Shown here: positions 1 through 11,416 of the stretch, piece by piece
How positions within the stretch are numbered: the first letter of the stretch is position 1
Layout: each line of letters starts with the position of its first letter
Origin: Ricinus communis
Lineage: Eukaryota; Streptophyta; Magnoliopsida; Malpighiales; Euphorbiaceae
Assembly (NCBI RefSeq): GCF_019578655.1
Contig: NC_063259.1
Span: 12,986,489 to 13,050,488 of the forward strand
DNA: 64,000 nt
Direction of reading: 5' to 3'
Made by a program: the position numbers and the translations under genes
Notes under the pieces: generated by a model
Told to the model about the DNA's origin: nothing
Databases searched by the model: none
Seen by the model: the letters and a program-made list of their open reading frames with translations, nothing else

Positions 1-170
1 TATTTACCAATGATAAATAATTTGTCGGTAATTTTTGTTGGTAAACTATTAACTAATATTTTCATTTAGAAATATTGATGAATATTATATATATAGACAA
101 TAAACATTATTGTATAAGATAATGAACATTAATATTAATACTGATGAATAATACATAAAACAAAATTAAC

Positions 171-257
171 ATGAATATTAACTGTAATGAATATTAAGTT
201 CACAGATAATGAATATTAACTGTAATGAATATTAAGTTCACAGATAATGAATATTTA
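171..257. repeat. 38-bp tandem repeat, about 2.2 copies
   Basis: A 38-bp unit beginning ATGAATATTAACTGTAATGA occurs at 171-208, is repeated without change at 209-246, and starts a third time at 247. The shorter word ATGAATATTA recurs through the first 350 bp, so this is a local expansion within a simple AT-rich background. Confidence 0.85.
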
Positions 258-540
258 AATATAAGAAAAATTAATTATTATAGAATATTACGTGTAATGA
301 ATATTATATGTATAGAAAATGAATATTTTAGTACATGTAAATGAAAAATATATTAATATGTATGTGATCTAATAAATACTTTTTGACATAAATTACTATT
401 TTCTGACATATGTTTTTATTTTAATATGTGTACTTATTATTGACACCTAAAATTCAAGTTTATATATACTATTATAGTTTTATCTATTAATTTATTGATA
501 ATTTTTATATTATTGTATTAATAAAATTTATAAATATAAA

Positions 541-855
541 TAATAAGAAATAAATTAAAAGATATTTAATTTATCATTAATTTTAAATATTATAAATAAT
601 TATAAAATATAAAAGTTCTATTTAATTTTATATATAAATTTAATTTATATTATTATTTAAAATCAAATAATTACAGCAGTAATACAACATGGGGGTAATT
701 CATAAATATATAAGAAAATTACTTTATTTATTATTTTTAATATAATATTAATTTCTTAAATTTATTTTATTATAATTTAAAAAAGTAAAACAAATTTATG
801 CGTCAAAATAGATATACATATTACAATAAAATTTTTTAACACATGTCAAAATTTA

Positions 856-892
<37 letters not shown>

Positions 893-1470
893 CTAATATA
901 ATTATAAAATTAGAATGAATCAAATTAAATTGAACTAAAATAAAAATAAAAAATAATTATTTTATTTATTATCTGTAATTAAATAATTACGATAATCGTA
1001 TAATATGTAAATAAATAAATAATTTTATAATATATAAAAAATTTATTTAATATAATATTAATTATTGTAAATTTATTTTTATTATAATTTAAAAAGTAAA
1101 AAAAGCAAAGACAAGAGTTCTGGAGTGTATTACTTTTAAAAAAGAGTAAAGAAATAGAGACAAAATCTCTGCACATATATTATGGCTCTCTAATTCACAA
1201 TACATGTTATGAATGATATTAAATAATATTTAATTTATTATTATTCTTTTTAAAAAAATTATTATTATTAGATATTATAAATAATTATAAAATATTAAAT
1301 ATTATATATAATTTTATTTATAAATTTAATTTATATTATTATTTAAAATTAAAATAACAATACGGATAAAAAATTAATTTTTATAAATATAAAAATTACT
1401 TAATATATATTTTTTAATATAACAATAATTTTATAATTTTTTTTATTATAATTAAAAAAATTAAACAACA
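541..1470. repeat. Diverged AT-rich repeat, three partial copies
   Basis: Segments at about 541-795, 975-1105 and 1240-1470 share the same order of words: a TATAAATAATTATAAAATAT core, a TTATATTATTATTTAAAAT segment, then a TTTTATTATAATTTAAAAA tail followed by a short GTAAAAC/AAAC word. The middle copy has only the last part. Divergence is high and the composition is extreme, so common ancestry is likely but not proven. Confidence 0.45.
860..891. repeat. (TA)n microsatellite
   Basis: About 16 uninterrupted TA dinucleotides lie in an AT-rich context. No gene is nearby. Confidence 0.95.
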
Positions 1471-2058
1471 TATGGCCTGTCTCTGGACCAGTGATGGAAA
1501 GTGATCCGGGCACGTACCTACTGGTTCCTGGACCACAAGCAAACTGTTCCGGGGACCATGACATAATTCTCCAATTCTATTAGATTAGTTAATTCTTGTA
1601 GGATTCTTGGGATAGTTCTAGTTTATTTAGATTACAATTCTTTTTTTAGAATACAATTCTTTGTTTGTAAATATTAGAAAATTTGTCAACTGTATTTATT
1701 CATTCAACAATCAATTATTACATTAATATTTTTATTAAAAAAATTATCTGGAACTACTTATCCTTCAAAACCTATTAACATTATTTAAATATTAGCATTA
1801 TTGATATTTGATTAATCTTTTCAGTCCTCTTATAATTTGAAGGCGAAACCCTATTCTAATTAACGTGAAGATTCAATTCAAGATTGATGTGTTTTTAGTT
1901 AATAATATTTTTGAAGAAAAACTAAATTCTAGTATACATTTTTATAATGATTTGATCGTACCTTTAGAATCATACAGTATTTCATTTTTTTCTATAACAA
2001 AAATTGAAGAGAAGAGCTTGATGCGTATGATAAAATTATTAATATAAGATTTGTAAGA

Positions 2059-2158
2059 TAATATCTCAAATTTAGTATTCGCAAATGTACAAATCGAATG
2101 ATAATACAGGCAAGTTCACCATAAGGTCAATCTCACAAAGAACTATAGAACATATACT
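2059..2158 (-). mobile_element. Older Athila-like 3' LTR, split fragment 1
   Basis: Read on the - strand this is the last 100 bp of an LTR of the same family as the LTRs at 2159-3431 and 12443-13717. The match runs through the GCAAATGTAC and AAGGTCAATCTCACAAAG words and stops exactly where the younger element begins. The rest of this LTR resumes after the younger element at 13723. Its terminal CA is decayed (TG has become TA on the + strand at 2059). The last five bases, 2154-2158 (ATACT), are one copy of the younger element's target-site duplication. Confidence 0.85.
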
Positions 2159-3431
2159 TGATCGATCTAAATTGTATATAGATATTTAAGGGTATTTTAG
2201 AGCGTTAATAATTTGTTTCTATATATAATATGGTATAAAGATGTGTTTTAGCTCACTTTAGTTTTTCTTGTCTAAATTCAGGGAATAATGCAAAATATGA
2301 GAATTTGAGTTTAAAACGCAATAATGGGCGTAATTGGACTGCATCTATTAAAGACTCGAGAATCAGACACGTGGGCTATTAATAGTTTGAGCCTAGCTTA
2401 ATTCATTAAGGTCCAAAAAGGGGAGTTTAAGTAATTATTATGTAATTAGTTGATAATTATCATTTGAGTTGTTTAGTTTATTTAGGACAATAAGGAATAA
2501 ACTATAGGAGTTGTGTGTGGAGAAAAGAACTCTAGAGAAGGGAATCTCTACAAGAAGTAGAGGTGAATTAGAATAGGGAGTTCCTTTGGCTACTGGGTCT
2601 CTGGGAAGAAGGGTTCCATTATTCTCTGCAGAAAATTCTGAAGTTCATCATCTTTGACATTTTGCTAGCCTGTGTTGCATCATTCTTTGAAGATTCAGAG
2701 AAGCTTTTCGAAAACGTGGAGAAAGAGGACCAATCTTCTTCATTCCTTGAAGAGCCTCTGAACTTTGAGGGAGTTTTAATTTTTTGTTTTATGAATCTTA
2801 AGTCTTTCTATTTAATTACAATGATCATTGAATTAAGTATGTTAGGCTAAGTCTCATAAGTGTTTAGTTTGGCTTTTTACTTATGTATGAACCTTATATA
2901 TTTTGAGTTTGATGAATGATTTCTTTTCCATCATATGTTCATTAGTTTCATCTATTATTATTGATTGACCATCATTTCAATTTAGTAGTAATATATGTTA
3001 TGAAAATCTTTAGGTTAAAAGTATTAGAGACATCATCTTTACTTTAATCTATGTTGGTTAGAAACCTAAGTTGCATCATTAGCTTGAGTGACTTAGGGAA
3101 AATGCACATTACCATCTCATTTTTTAAATTAGGGCTTAAGGGAATTAAGGGGATTACTAAGTAAAAGCTAGACTAAATGCTATTTTATCATATAGTTCAT
3201 ATTAATCATTCTAGTTGCATATTTACTTTCTGGTTATTTAATTTCTTTTATTAAACTAAGATCATTCTTAAAACATCGGCTTAGAGTGTTTATATTTACT
3301 TTTAGTAATTTGTGTGATAGTTGGTCTTTAGAATATATGCTCTACAATTCCTTGTGAGATCGACCTCGTGGTGAGCTTACCCAAACTGCCATTCGGTTCG
3401 TACACTTGCGAGTACTTATTTAGACACATCA
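2159..3431 (+). repeat. 5' LTR of the Athila-like element
   Basis: The LTR is 1273 bp and matches the copy at 12443-13717 along its length. It begins TG and ends CA. A CTTATATATTTTG word near 2892 is a candidate TATA region. Short ORFs inside it, such as one starting near 2662, are present in both LTRs but show no family resemblance and are not called as genes. Confidence 0.92.
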
Positions 3432-3437
3432 AGTTTT

Positions 3438-3455
3438 TGGCGCTGTTGCCGGGGA
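3438..3455 (+). other. Primer-binding site, tRNA-Asp type
   Basis: TGGCGCTGTTGCCGGGGA lies six bases after the LTR end. It differs by one base from the complement of the 3' end of plant tRNA-Asp(GTC), the primer known for Athila elements. Confidence 0.88.
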
Positions 3456-3592
3456 ATTGTGTCAATATTATATTGATTAATTGTCAAATATCGTTTTTTG
3501 TGTTTTTTGTGTGTTGCATGTTATTTATTTCTGTTCTATTTTTTTTTAAATTCTGTTTTTAAGTTTTTCTGAAAATTTTCATTTGATTTTAT

Positions 3593-5181
3593 ATGCCTAG
3601 CAGGAAAACGAGATCAGGTGATTCATCAACTCAAAATCCCTACAACTTGAGATCAACTGTTAAAAAAGCAGAAGGAGACCAAGAGGTAGAGAATGAGTTT
3701 GTACCTCCAAGAGGAATTGAATTTGAAGAAAAGTTGGAATAAGAGTTGGAAGAAGAAGTTGAGATAATGGATAATGATCAAAGGGAAGTTGCAGCACAAA
3801 GGTAAATGGCCATGAAGGACTATGCTCGTCCGATAATTGGTAACACTACTTCATGCATAGTCTTAGGCGATGCATCTAGAAATTATGAGCTTAAGAACAT
3901 CCATTTTAATATGCTCCCATCATTCTATGGTATACCTAATGAGGATGCATTGACATTCATTAGAGAGTTCTATGCTATAGTTCACACATTCCCATTATCT
4001 GGACTCAATGAAGATCAATTAAAGATGAGATGTTTCCCTTACTCATTAAAAGATAAAGCAAAGGCTTGGTTAATGACCTTGCCTCCTAATTCTTTGAGAA
4101 CTTGAGATGAAGTTTATAAAAAATTTATGAGTAAATTTTACTTACATCAAAAGATCAAAGAATTAAGGGCTGAGATTTCCAATTTTCATCAAAAGGATAC
4201 TGAATCCTTTTACGAAGCATGGGACCGCTTCAAATCACTTTTACTACAATGCCCACACCATGGATACCCACTTCCTGTTACTAACAATCATTTTATGATG
4301 GTTTAATACAATAATACCAACGTATGGTTGATAATGCAGCTGGGGGTGCTATGCTAAAAAGAACTACTTATGAGGTTTATGACATCTTTGAGATGTTAGA
4401 AGCCAATTCACAACAAAAGAGTGTGAGAACAAAAAGAGTAGGAGTGAATGAAGTTGTATCTAATAATGAGATGGCTATGCAAATAGCCAAATTAACTAAG
4501 CAAGTTAAGATTCTTGCTTCAACTAAGAATGTACAAAGCAATGAGGTATGCGGTATATGTGGTGTTTATGGTCATGGTGCTAACGTTTGTTCGTCTTATA
4601 AGACTTATGCAGGAGATGATTATGAACAGGTTAACTTGATGGAATCTTATCAACCTAGGCAACCTAGGAATAATCCATACTCCAACACTTATAATCCAGG
4701 ATGGAGGAATCATCCAAATTTTTCCTAGAGAAATAACAATCATAACCTACCATAAATATTGAGAAACCAAAACCAGCCCCAGTATCAGAATCAAGAGCCT
4801 GAATACCCAAGGAACCAAAACCCTCTATTCCCTAATCAAGGACAAGCCCCTCAAAGAAAACCAAGTTTGGAGGAAACACTCAAATCTTTTATGACGGCTA
4901 CCCATGACAGAATGGAGAGGAATAAGAAGAAAACTGATTTCATAGAAGCTTCAGTAAAGCGATTGGAAATTCAAATTGGGCAAATTGCTGAAATGGTACA
5001 AGAAAATAAGAAAGAAAAATTGCCAAGTCAACCTGAGCAAGCTAAAGCAATCACTGTTCTTAAGGATGGTGAGTTATTTGATAATACTGTTGAAAATCTA
5101 ATTGAAAAAGATTCTTCTTACGCAGGTACAAAAAGAAGGAAGAATAGAGCCCAATCTTGGGCAGAAAGAGAAAGACAATGA
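3593..5181 (+). pseudogene. Athila-like gag (broken)
   Basis: Gag normally forms the particle that packages element RNA. A start at 3593 opens a basic N-terminus (MPSRKTRSG). The recognisable gag core at about 3806-4270 includes GIPNEDALTFIREFY and KDKAKAWLMTLPPNSL, typical of plant gypsy gag. A CGICGVYGHGANVC zinc knuckle (CX2CX4HX4C) lies near 4549-4590, followed by a glutamine/proline/asparagine-rich tail (PQYQNQEPEYPRNQNPLFPN). In-frame stops are visible near 3740, 3805, 4103, 4726 and 4753, and the frame shifts near 4300-4325, so no full protein can be made. Confidence 0.85.
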
Positions 5182-5285
5182 GGCGTTTTTAGGACCTGAG
5201 TTTCATAGACAATGAGGCATTTTTAGGACCTGAGTTTTATAAGGCAGCTGAGCCTTATAAGCCTCCTATTCCGTTCCCGAATAGA

Positions 5286-6425
5286 TTGAAAGAAAGCAAA
5301 CAGGATAAGCAATTTTCTAAAATTTTTTATATGCTTTCTAAAGTTAACATTAATTTGCCCTTGTTGGATGTGATCAGGAATATGCCAGCTTATGCTAAGT
5401 TCTTTAAGGAACTCAATTCCAACAAGAGGAGATATGGGAATAATGAAAAAGTTATGGTGTCTGAAACAACAAGTGCAGTTCTCCAACAACAGTTACCTCC
5501 TAAGATGAAAGACCCTAGGAGCTTTACCATTGATATTACAATGAGGGACAAAAAGGTTGCTAAAGCCATGTTGGATTTGGGAGCAAGCATCAATTTGATG
5601 CCATATTCAACATATGCACAACTTGGCTTAGGAGAACTGAAGCCAACCACAATGTCTCTGCAACTGGCTGATAGGTCAATTAAATATCCAAGAGGCATAA
5701 TGGAAGACTTGCTGACTCAGGTAGGAAAACTAATAATCCCTGTTGACTTTGTGGTTCTAGACATGGAAGGAACATCATCAAGGGATAAGAAGCAAACAAT
5801 ACTCCTTGGTAGACCTTTCATGGCAACTACCAAGACAGTTATTGACGTGCACAATGGGAAGCTGATTATGACAGTCTTAGGAGAGACTGTAGAATTTAAA
5901 GTGTTTGATTCTCTAACCATATCTCCAAGCATTTCAATTGATGAATGTTCATATGTTGATTGCATGGATTATTTTGTTTATGAAACATATTTACAGGATA
6001 AGGATGATAAGTTAGAAGTTGCATTAATATTGGAAAAGCATGAAGAATGTTTAGATCAAGAAGTCTTAGACATACATGATAAGTTAGATGAAGCTATTTC
6101 AGTGTTATCTGATGAAAGCACTATTGAACCTTTAGATTTACCCTTTGAAAGCAAATCAGAAATTATTGATGAACCACCTAAGGTTGAGCTTAAGGAGTTG
6201 CTTAACACACTTAAATATTTCTTCTTAGGAGAAAAGAATACATATCCAGTGATCATAGCCTTTGATCTTTCTCCTTTAGAGGAAGAGGCAACTATTAGAG
6301 AATTAAGAAGACTTAAAAAAGCTATTAGGTGGGGAATTTATGATATTATGGGGATTAGTCCAACAATGTGTATGCATAAAATTATTTTAGAAGAAAATTC
6401 TAAAGCGGTTAGAGATACACAATGA
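5286..6425 (+). CDS. Athila-like gag-pol section with aspartic protease
   Basis: This open section of 379 codons carries the retroviral-type aspartic protease that cuts the polyprotein. The active-site region is AMLDLGASINLMP with the catalytic Asp at about residue 97, followed by LGRPFM. The N-terminal part (LSKVNINLPLLDVIRNMPAYAKFFKEL) is the region commonly found just before the Athila/Tat protease. The rest is an acidic linker towards reverse transcriptase. It is preceded by a duplicated short segment around 5180-5240 (ACAATGAGGC, TTTTTAGGACCTGAGTTT twice) that marks a small local duplication. It ends in a stop at 6423 just before the RT section, so it is an element fragment and not a host gene. 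Confidence 0.85.
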   Translation: MKESKQDKQFSKIFYMLSKVNINLPLLDVIRNMPAYAKFFKELNSNKRRYGNNEKVMVSETTSAVLQQQLPPKMKDPRSFTIDITMRDKKVAKAMLDLGASINLMPYSTYAQLGLGELKPTTMSLQLADRSIKYPRGIMEDLLTQVGKLIIPVDFVVLDMEGTSSRDKKQTILLGRPFMATTKTVIDVHNGKLIMTVLGETVEFKVFDSLTISPSISIDECSYVDCMDYFVYETYLQDKDDKLEVALILEKHEECLDQEVLDIHDKLDEAISVLSDESTIEPLDLPFESKSEIIDEPPKVELKELLNTLKYFFLGEKNTYPVIIAFDLSPLEEEATIRELRRLKKAIRWGIYDIMGISPTMCMHKIILEENSKAVRDTQ

Positions 6426-6440
6426 CAACTTAATCCCAAT

Positions 6441-7343
6441 ATGAAAGTAAAAAAGGAAGTTAAGAAGTTATTGGATGAGGGTATTATATACCTTATAACT
6501 GATAGTAATTGGGTAAGCCCTGTTCATTTACTACCTAAAAAGTCAGGCACAACAGTTGTTAAAAATGAAAAAGGGGAGTTAGTCCCCACAAGAATGACAA
6601 CAGGGTGGAGAATGTGTATTGATTATAGAAAGTTAAACGCAGCAACAAAGAAGGATCATTTTCCTCTTTCTTTTATTGATCAAACATTAGAGTGTTTAGC
6701 AGGACATGAATTTTATTGTTTTCTTGATGGACTTTCAGGATATTACCAGGTACCCATTGCACCTGAAGATCAAGAAAGGACAACTTTCACATGTCCCTTT
6801 AGAACTTTTGTGTTTAGAAGGATGCCTTTTGGGCTGTGCAATGCTCCAGCAACATTCCAAAGATGTATGCTTTCTATTTTTTCTGACATGTTAGAAGACT
6901 GCATCGAGGTATTTATGGATGATTTCTCAGTTTTTGGTTCCTCATTTGATGCATGTCTAAGTAATATGACTCGTGTACTTGAGAGATGCATTGGATGTAA
7001 CTTAACATTGAGTTGGGAAAAGAGTCATTTCATGGTTAAACAAGGTATTGTGCTAGGACATGTTGTTTCTAGTAAAGGTATTGAAGTAGACCAAGCAAAA
7101 ATCGATTTAATTGCCAAATTTCCCCCTCCTACTTCAGTAAAGGGCATTAGAAGTTTTCTTGGCCATGCAGGATTTTATAGGCATTTTATTAAAGACTTTT
7201 CTAAAATAACTCATCCTTTAACTAAATTGCTAGCTAAAGATGTTAACTTTATTTTTAATGATGCATGCCTATCTGCTTTTAACATCTTGAAAGAAAGATT
7301 GACTAGTGCACCAGTTATTGTGGCACCTGATTGTATGCTATAG
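6441..7343 (+). CDS. Athila-like reverse transcriptase section
   Basis: Reverse transcriptase copies element RNA to DNA. The section shows the gypsy RT motifs in order: [48 protein letters not shown] with a catalytic Asp near residue 96, [19 protein letters not shown], and FMDDFSVFG with the two catalytic Asp at about 160-161. YMDD has become FMDD, as is normal in this lineage. It then reads through the thumb/connection ([37 protein letters not shown]). It runs out near 7335, where a deletion removes the start of RNase H. Confidence 0.92.
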   Translation: MKVKKEVKKLLDEGIIYLITDSNWVSPVHLLPKKSGTTVVKNEKGELVPTRMTTGWRMCIDYRKLNAATKKDHFPLSFIDQTLECLAGHEFYCFLDGLSGYYQVPIAPEDQERTTFTCPFRTFVFRRMPFGLCNAPATFQRCMLSIFSDMLEDCIEVFMDDFSVFGSSFDACLSNMTRVLERCIGCNLTLSWEKSHFMVKQGIVLGHVVSSKGIEVDQAKIDLIAKFPPPTSVKGIRSFLGHAGFYRHFIKDFSKITHPLTKLLAKDVNFIFNDACLSAFNILKERLTSAPVIVAPDCML

Positions 7344-7645
7344 GAGCGGTCTTAGGCCAAAGAGTTGATAAAGCGTTACATGTAATATATTATGCTAGCA
7401 AAACTCTTGATGATGCTCAAGTAAACTATTCGACAACTGAAAAAGAATTTCTAGTTGTTGTATATTTACTAGACAAATTTAGATCTTACTTGGTGGGATC
7501 TAAAGTTATTGTTCATTCAGATCATGCAGCTTTGAGATATCTTCTAACTAAGCCTAATGTTAAACCACAACTTATTAGGTGGGTGCTCTTTTTGCAAGAG
7601 TTTGATATAGAGATAAAAGATAAAAAAAAGGGAGTGAAAATGTAG
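7331..7645 (+). pseudogene. Athila-like RNase H, 5' part deleted
   Basis: RNase H degrades the RNA strand during reverse transcription. The motifs [24 protein letters not shown] and [13 protein letters not shown] are clear. The older copy at 21205-21500 still has the segment before YAI, including its MCDAFDYAI block. In this copy about 37 bp there are missing between 7333 and 7334, which removes the first catalytic Asp and shifts the frame. A TAG stop follows at 7643. Confidence 0.88.
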
Positions 7646-9042
7646 TAGCAGATCACCTTTCAAGGTTGATTTTTGATTTTGATAACCTTGGTTCTAAAAA
7701 AGTAATTAATGAGACTTTCCCTGATGAACAATTGTTTGTGGTAAGTCATGAGCCATGGTATGCTGACATTGTGAACTATTTGGCATGTGGTGTTATGAGA
7801 ACTGACTTACCTTGGCAGGAAAAGAAACTATTTCTATCAGGGTGTAGGCATTATTATTGGGATGACCCGTATTTGTTTAAACATTGTTCCGATGAAATGA
7901 TTAGAAGATGTGTTCCTGAAGATGAGCAACAAAGCGTTTTGGCCTTTTGCCATAAAATGCATTGTGGGGGTCACTTTGGTGGTAAGAAAACAGCTTACAG
8001 GGTTCTGCAATCAGGTTTCTTCTGGCCTTCGTTATTTAAAGATGCTCATATTTTTTGTGCTAAATGTGATAGGTGCCAAAGAAGTGGAAATATTAGCAAA
8101 CGAACTGAAATGCCTCAGACTTTTAATCTTGTGGTTGAACTATTTGATGTATAGGGTATCGATTTTATGGGACCATTTCCACCTTCTCATGGTTATGAAT
8201 ATATACTTGTTGTTGTTGATTATGTGTCTAAATAGGTAGAAGTAATAGCTACACGAACTAATGACACTAAGATAGTATGCAAATTCGTAGAAGATAATAT
8301 TTTTAGCAGGTTTGGAACACCTAGAGCAATCATTAGCGACGGGGGAACACATTTTTGCAACAAGGTATTTAGCGCCTTATTAAAGAAATATGGAGCAACT
8401 CATAGAGTTACAACACCTTATCACCCACAAACATCAGGACAGGTGGAAGTTAGCAATAGACAAATTAAGTCAATGCTTGAGAAATCAGTGCGCCCATCTA
8501 GAAAAGATTGGGCTATGCACTTGAATAATGCTCTGTGGGCATATCGAACGGCTTATAAAACACCGATTGGAATGAGTCCTTATAGATTAGTATACGGCAA
8601 GGCTTGCCATTTACCGGTCGAATTAGAACATAAAGCATATTGGGCTATTAAGGAGCTTAATATGGACTTAACTAAAGCAGGTGAAGAGCGTTTGTTGCAT
8701 CTAAATGAGCTAGAAGAAATGCGTAGTGAGGCATATGAGAATGCCAAGCTATACAAATAAAGGACCAAGAAGCAACATGATAAGAGTTTACTTCGTAAAT
8801 CTTTTGTCCCTAGAATGAAAGTATTATTATTTAACTCATGCTTTAAACTTTTTCTAGGAAAGCTTAGATCCAGATGGAATGGACCCTTCGAAGTAATAAT
8901 GGTTCTCAATCATGGTGCGGTGGAATTACGTAACATTAAGACCCAAGAACAATTCAAAGTTAATGGCCATCGCTTAAAGCTATACTATGAAGGGATGACC
9001 TATGGACATGAAGTGGAGTGCATGGAAGCACCTCCAATTTGA
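7646..9042 (+). pseudogene. Athila-like integrase (stops in frame)
   Basis: Integrase inserts element DNA into the genome. The N-terminal zinc domain has HCGGHFGGKK and CAKCDRCQR (HHCC type). The catalytic core follows with [20 protein letters not shown] and [14 protein letters not shown], giving the D, D and E residues. A C-terminal domain follows (WNGPFEV, RLKLYYEGM). In-frame stops at 8152, 8233 and 8758 break the reading frame. The protein ends at the stop at 9040. Confidence 0.9.
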
Positions 9043-9443
9043 AATAACTTTTGTGAATGTCTAGCTATAGACAACAAATTTAGCACTTGTGTATTACATA
9101 TTTTCTATTTTTACTATTTTAGTTTTCAATTTAAAGTATTTTCTCGCTTTGTTTTTAGGAATCTGCAAGAGATTCAACCATCCAAGCACATGCACAATCA
9201 TCAAGTACAACAAAGGAGCTTTATATGGTAACACTTAATTTATTAGTCGATATTGTGCTTCAAGTATTTATAAGATTATGTGTATTATATAAGGGTCATT
9301 TAGTTAGGATTGCAATGCTTGTCTTTAGTTAGGAATTTAGTTTTAATTCTAGTCAAGTCATCCTTGATAGCTTAGTCTTTTTTTCCTATTATTATTAGAT
9401 ACAATTCAATTTTTTGTTTTTAATTTTTTTTTTTAAAAATATT
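9043..9443 (+). other. AT-rich spacer between integrase and ORF3 block
   Basis: No ORF of note. The spacer is homologous in position, and in scattered words such as AGCTATAGACAACAAATTTAGCAC, to 19060-19417 on the - strand of the older copy. Confidence 0.6.
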
Positions 9444-9600
9444 TTTGCGTGAGCTGCAGATGCCCCCGTGAGGTGCATAGCAGCGGGACCCCGTGGGCAA
9501 GCACCCGAGAGCCGCAGATGCTCCCGCGACCTCGTGGCCCATCCGCCAGGAGCCGGAGAGGGGGGGGTGGGGGGCGGAACCCCAAAAAAAAAAGAAAAAA
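9444..9600 (+). promoter_or_regulatory. CpG-rich block upstream of ORF3
   Basis: A sharp island of G+C with many CpGs (for example CCCGCGACCTCGTGG) sits in otherwise AT-rich DNA and ends in a G tract and an A-rich run. The older copy has a comparable island in the same relative place (17560-17960, reading GCTCGCGGCTAC-like words). The sequences are not well conserved, but position and composition are. Open frames crossing it on both strands look like by-products of composition. Confidence 0.5.
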
Positions 9601-9724
9601 AGAAAAAAAAAGAGTTGAGCAACTTTAATTTGAAATACATTAAGACTCCAAAGTTGTTCTCCCACCAAAATACCAAAAAGACTTTTATTTGAATTCAAAA
9701 ACACACCTCTCCAAAACCTTAACC

Positions 9725-9735
9725 CTCATATAGAA
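9725..9735 (+). promoter_or_regulatory. Candidate internal TATA box for ORF3
   Basis: CTCATATAGAAC lies about 163 bp before the ORF3 start. It is followed by a strongly pyrimidine-rich leader (TTTCTTTCCTTTCCTCC, TTTCTTTCTCTCTC). The older copy has a better TATAAATA at the same distance (17367-17374, - strand). Confidence 0.5.
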
Positions 9736-9891
9736 CTCTATTTTTTTTCTTTCCTTTCCTCCATTAACACCACCTCCTATTTTCTCTCTCCTCATTTTTC
9801 TTTCTCTCTCTACAAAAAACCTCAATTTTTCTTTCAAAACTTCAAAATCTTTACCCAGCAATCCTTATTCTACCCATTCCATAAGTAAATA

Positions 9892-11052
9892 ATGGCCCCA
9901 AAGAAGAGAACAAGAAAAGAGAAGGGGAAAGAGATAGTCTCAAGCTCTCATAAAGAAGAACAAAGCTTAAAGGCAACTTATGGAGCTCCTTTTGATCTTT
10001 ATTCTCATAAAGAGGGCAATCGATTCCTTAGCCTTGCTTCAAGAGAGCAAGTTTCACGTAAGTTCTTGGATGCTCCCTCTCTAGTTAAGTTAAATATTTT
10101 TGAGAGAATGATGATACTCTTGGATAGATTAGGATGGAAGGATTTTGCCTTTAACTCATTGCCATCATATAATGAATTAACTTTAGAGTTTTTCACAACT
10201 CTACATTATGATCCTTCCAATGACAAGGAGTTTAAGGTAAAATTGTTTGGGCATAACTATCCTGTTACTATTGATGCAATTGTCCAAGCTTTTGGTTTAA
10301 AGAAGGAGGTATTTGTGAGCAACATCATAAGTTTGATTTGGGTAAGTTTTGGAAAAAACTAACGGGTCAAGATAAATATGATATTAATAACATGCCAAAT
10401 AATGTCTTCAATGATCATTGTTATTTGCTTATTTCAAAATTCATGTGTGGAGGCATCTTTGGCAGGAAAGAGACAAATAAGGTGAGGAAGCAAGAACTAA
10501 ATATTCTATGGTTTTTCGATACCCATAAATCTATTTCTTCGACATACTTTATTATGCAAAGTTTACTAAGGACACCGACTAGACCTAAGAATTGTATCGG
10601 GTTAGGACATATTATTACAGGGTTGGCTATGTATCTTTATAGTTTTGATTCGGAGTCTTCTCCATATAAGGCATTACCCTCCGTGAGTAATTTAGATACT
10701 AATGCATTGATTAGAGCTAATTTGGTAAATTTTCGTGGTGGTCCTCTTACTTTTAAGCACGAGTGGAGGTAGTAGTAGTGTGGCTAGAGATGAGCCACCA
10801 AGACATGATATGGAGGAAGAATCGGATAGTGAAGAAAGTAGAGGGCAAGAATGGGGTAATCAAGGTTGGCACCAAGTTTTAACTCAACTTCAAGAGATGA
10901 ACACCAACCTTAACCAACGGCTCGATGCCTTTGATTCTCGATTGGCTAATATGGAGAAGAGTCAACGTCGACAAGCATACAAACTCGATTGCTACTTCGA
11001 ATCCATCGACTTTGATGCTCCTTCACCACCATCATCCCCACCTCATCATTGA
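9892..11052 (+). pseudogene. Athila-like third ORF, two small deletions
   Basis: The protein starts MAPKKRTRKEKGKE (basic) and continues through FDLYSHKEGNRFLSLASR, LDRLGWKDF, LTLEFFTTLHYD, KVKLFGHNYPVTIDAIV and FGLKKE. It ends in an acidic stretch (MEEESDSEESRG) and a heptad-like segment (LTQLQEMNTNLNQRLDAFDS RLANMEK). This resembles the downstream ORF of Athila elements, often annotated as a putative plant transposon protein domain; its function is unknown. Compared with the older copy at 16214-17203, one base is missing near 10305 and five near 10755, so the reading frame leaves and returns. Three open sections result (9892-10362, 10338-10772, 10735-11052). No transmembrane segment or signal peptide is evident. 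Confidence 0.8.
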
Positions 11053-11396
11053 TTCTAGTTTTGTACTAAGTTTTTTTTAGTTTCTTTTAGGATTTAGCTA
11101 TCTAGTTACCATAGGGCATTTGCTTTGATATCTTTAGCTATCTTAGGATTTCCATGCTTTATAGCTATTTAGGATTTCTGTTATGCATTTATTTTGTAAA
11201 ATTAACTTTTAAATTCTGTTTTATTTATGATATTTTATTTTAAGCTAATTAGTTCTTATCAATGATGGTTCTCTAAAGCTTGTTTAAGGTTTATACGGGA
11301 TGATGATTACTTATGGCCAGTGGTGATTAAATGACACTCCAATTTTTGAAGGAAGTACTCTATCTTTTTCTCTTTTATGTGTTCTTTTTATGATTA

Positions 11397-11416
11397 AGAC
11401 ATTGAGGGCAATGTCT
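11397..11416 (+). other. Hairpin followed by a G-rich tract
   Basis: AGACATTG-AGGG-CAATGTCT is an eight-base perfect stem with a four-base loop. A GTGTGGGGGGAAG purine tract starts nine bases later (about 11425). The older copy keeps both on the - strand near 15810-15833, with one stem mismatch. Similar ACATTGAGG-CAATGT words before a G-rich tract are familiar from plant Athila-type elements. Confidence 0.75.

Larger units (their letters stand above)
1..2058. other. AT-rich intergenic DNA, no gene seen
   Basis: No credible coding region was found on either strand. The stretch is very AT-rich and holds simple and diverged repeats listed separately. Positions 1480-1560 are conspicuously less AT-rich. 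Positions about 1560-1860 look like the R/U5 part of an old LTR (short TTAGGATTCTTG-type sequence followed by AT-rich tail), but no partner LTR, primer site or coding remnant supports this, so it is left unassigned. Confidence 0.7.

Noticed and set aside
1480..1860. Possible LTR fragment
   Set aside because: No second copy, primer site, target duplication or coding remnant found nearby.
2662..2850. 62-codon frame in the Athila-like LTR, repeated at 12948-13136
   Set aside because: Present twice only because the LTR is duplicated. It has no family resemblance, and the copies differ without sign of protein constraint.
9395..9704. Overlapping frames on both strands across the CpG block
   Set aside because: Three frames cover the same GC-rich and A-rich runs. 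Low-complexity translations (proline, lysine, phenylalanine runs) point to composition only.
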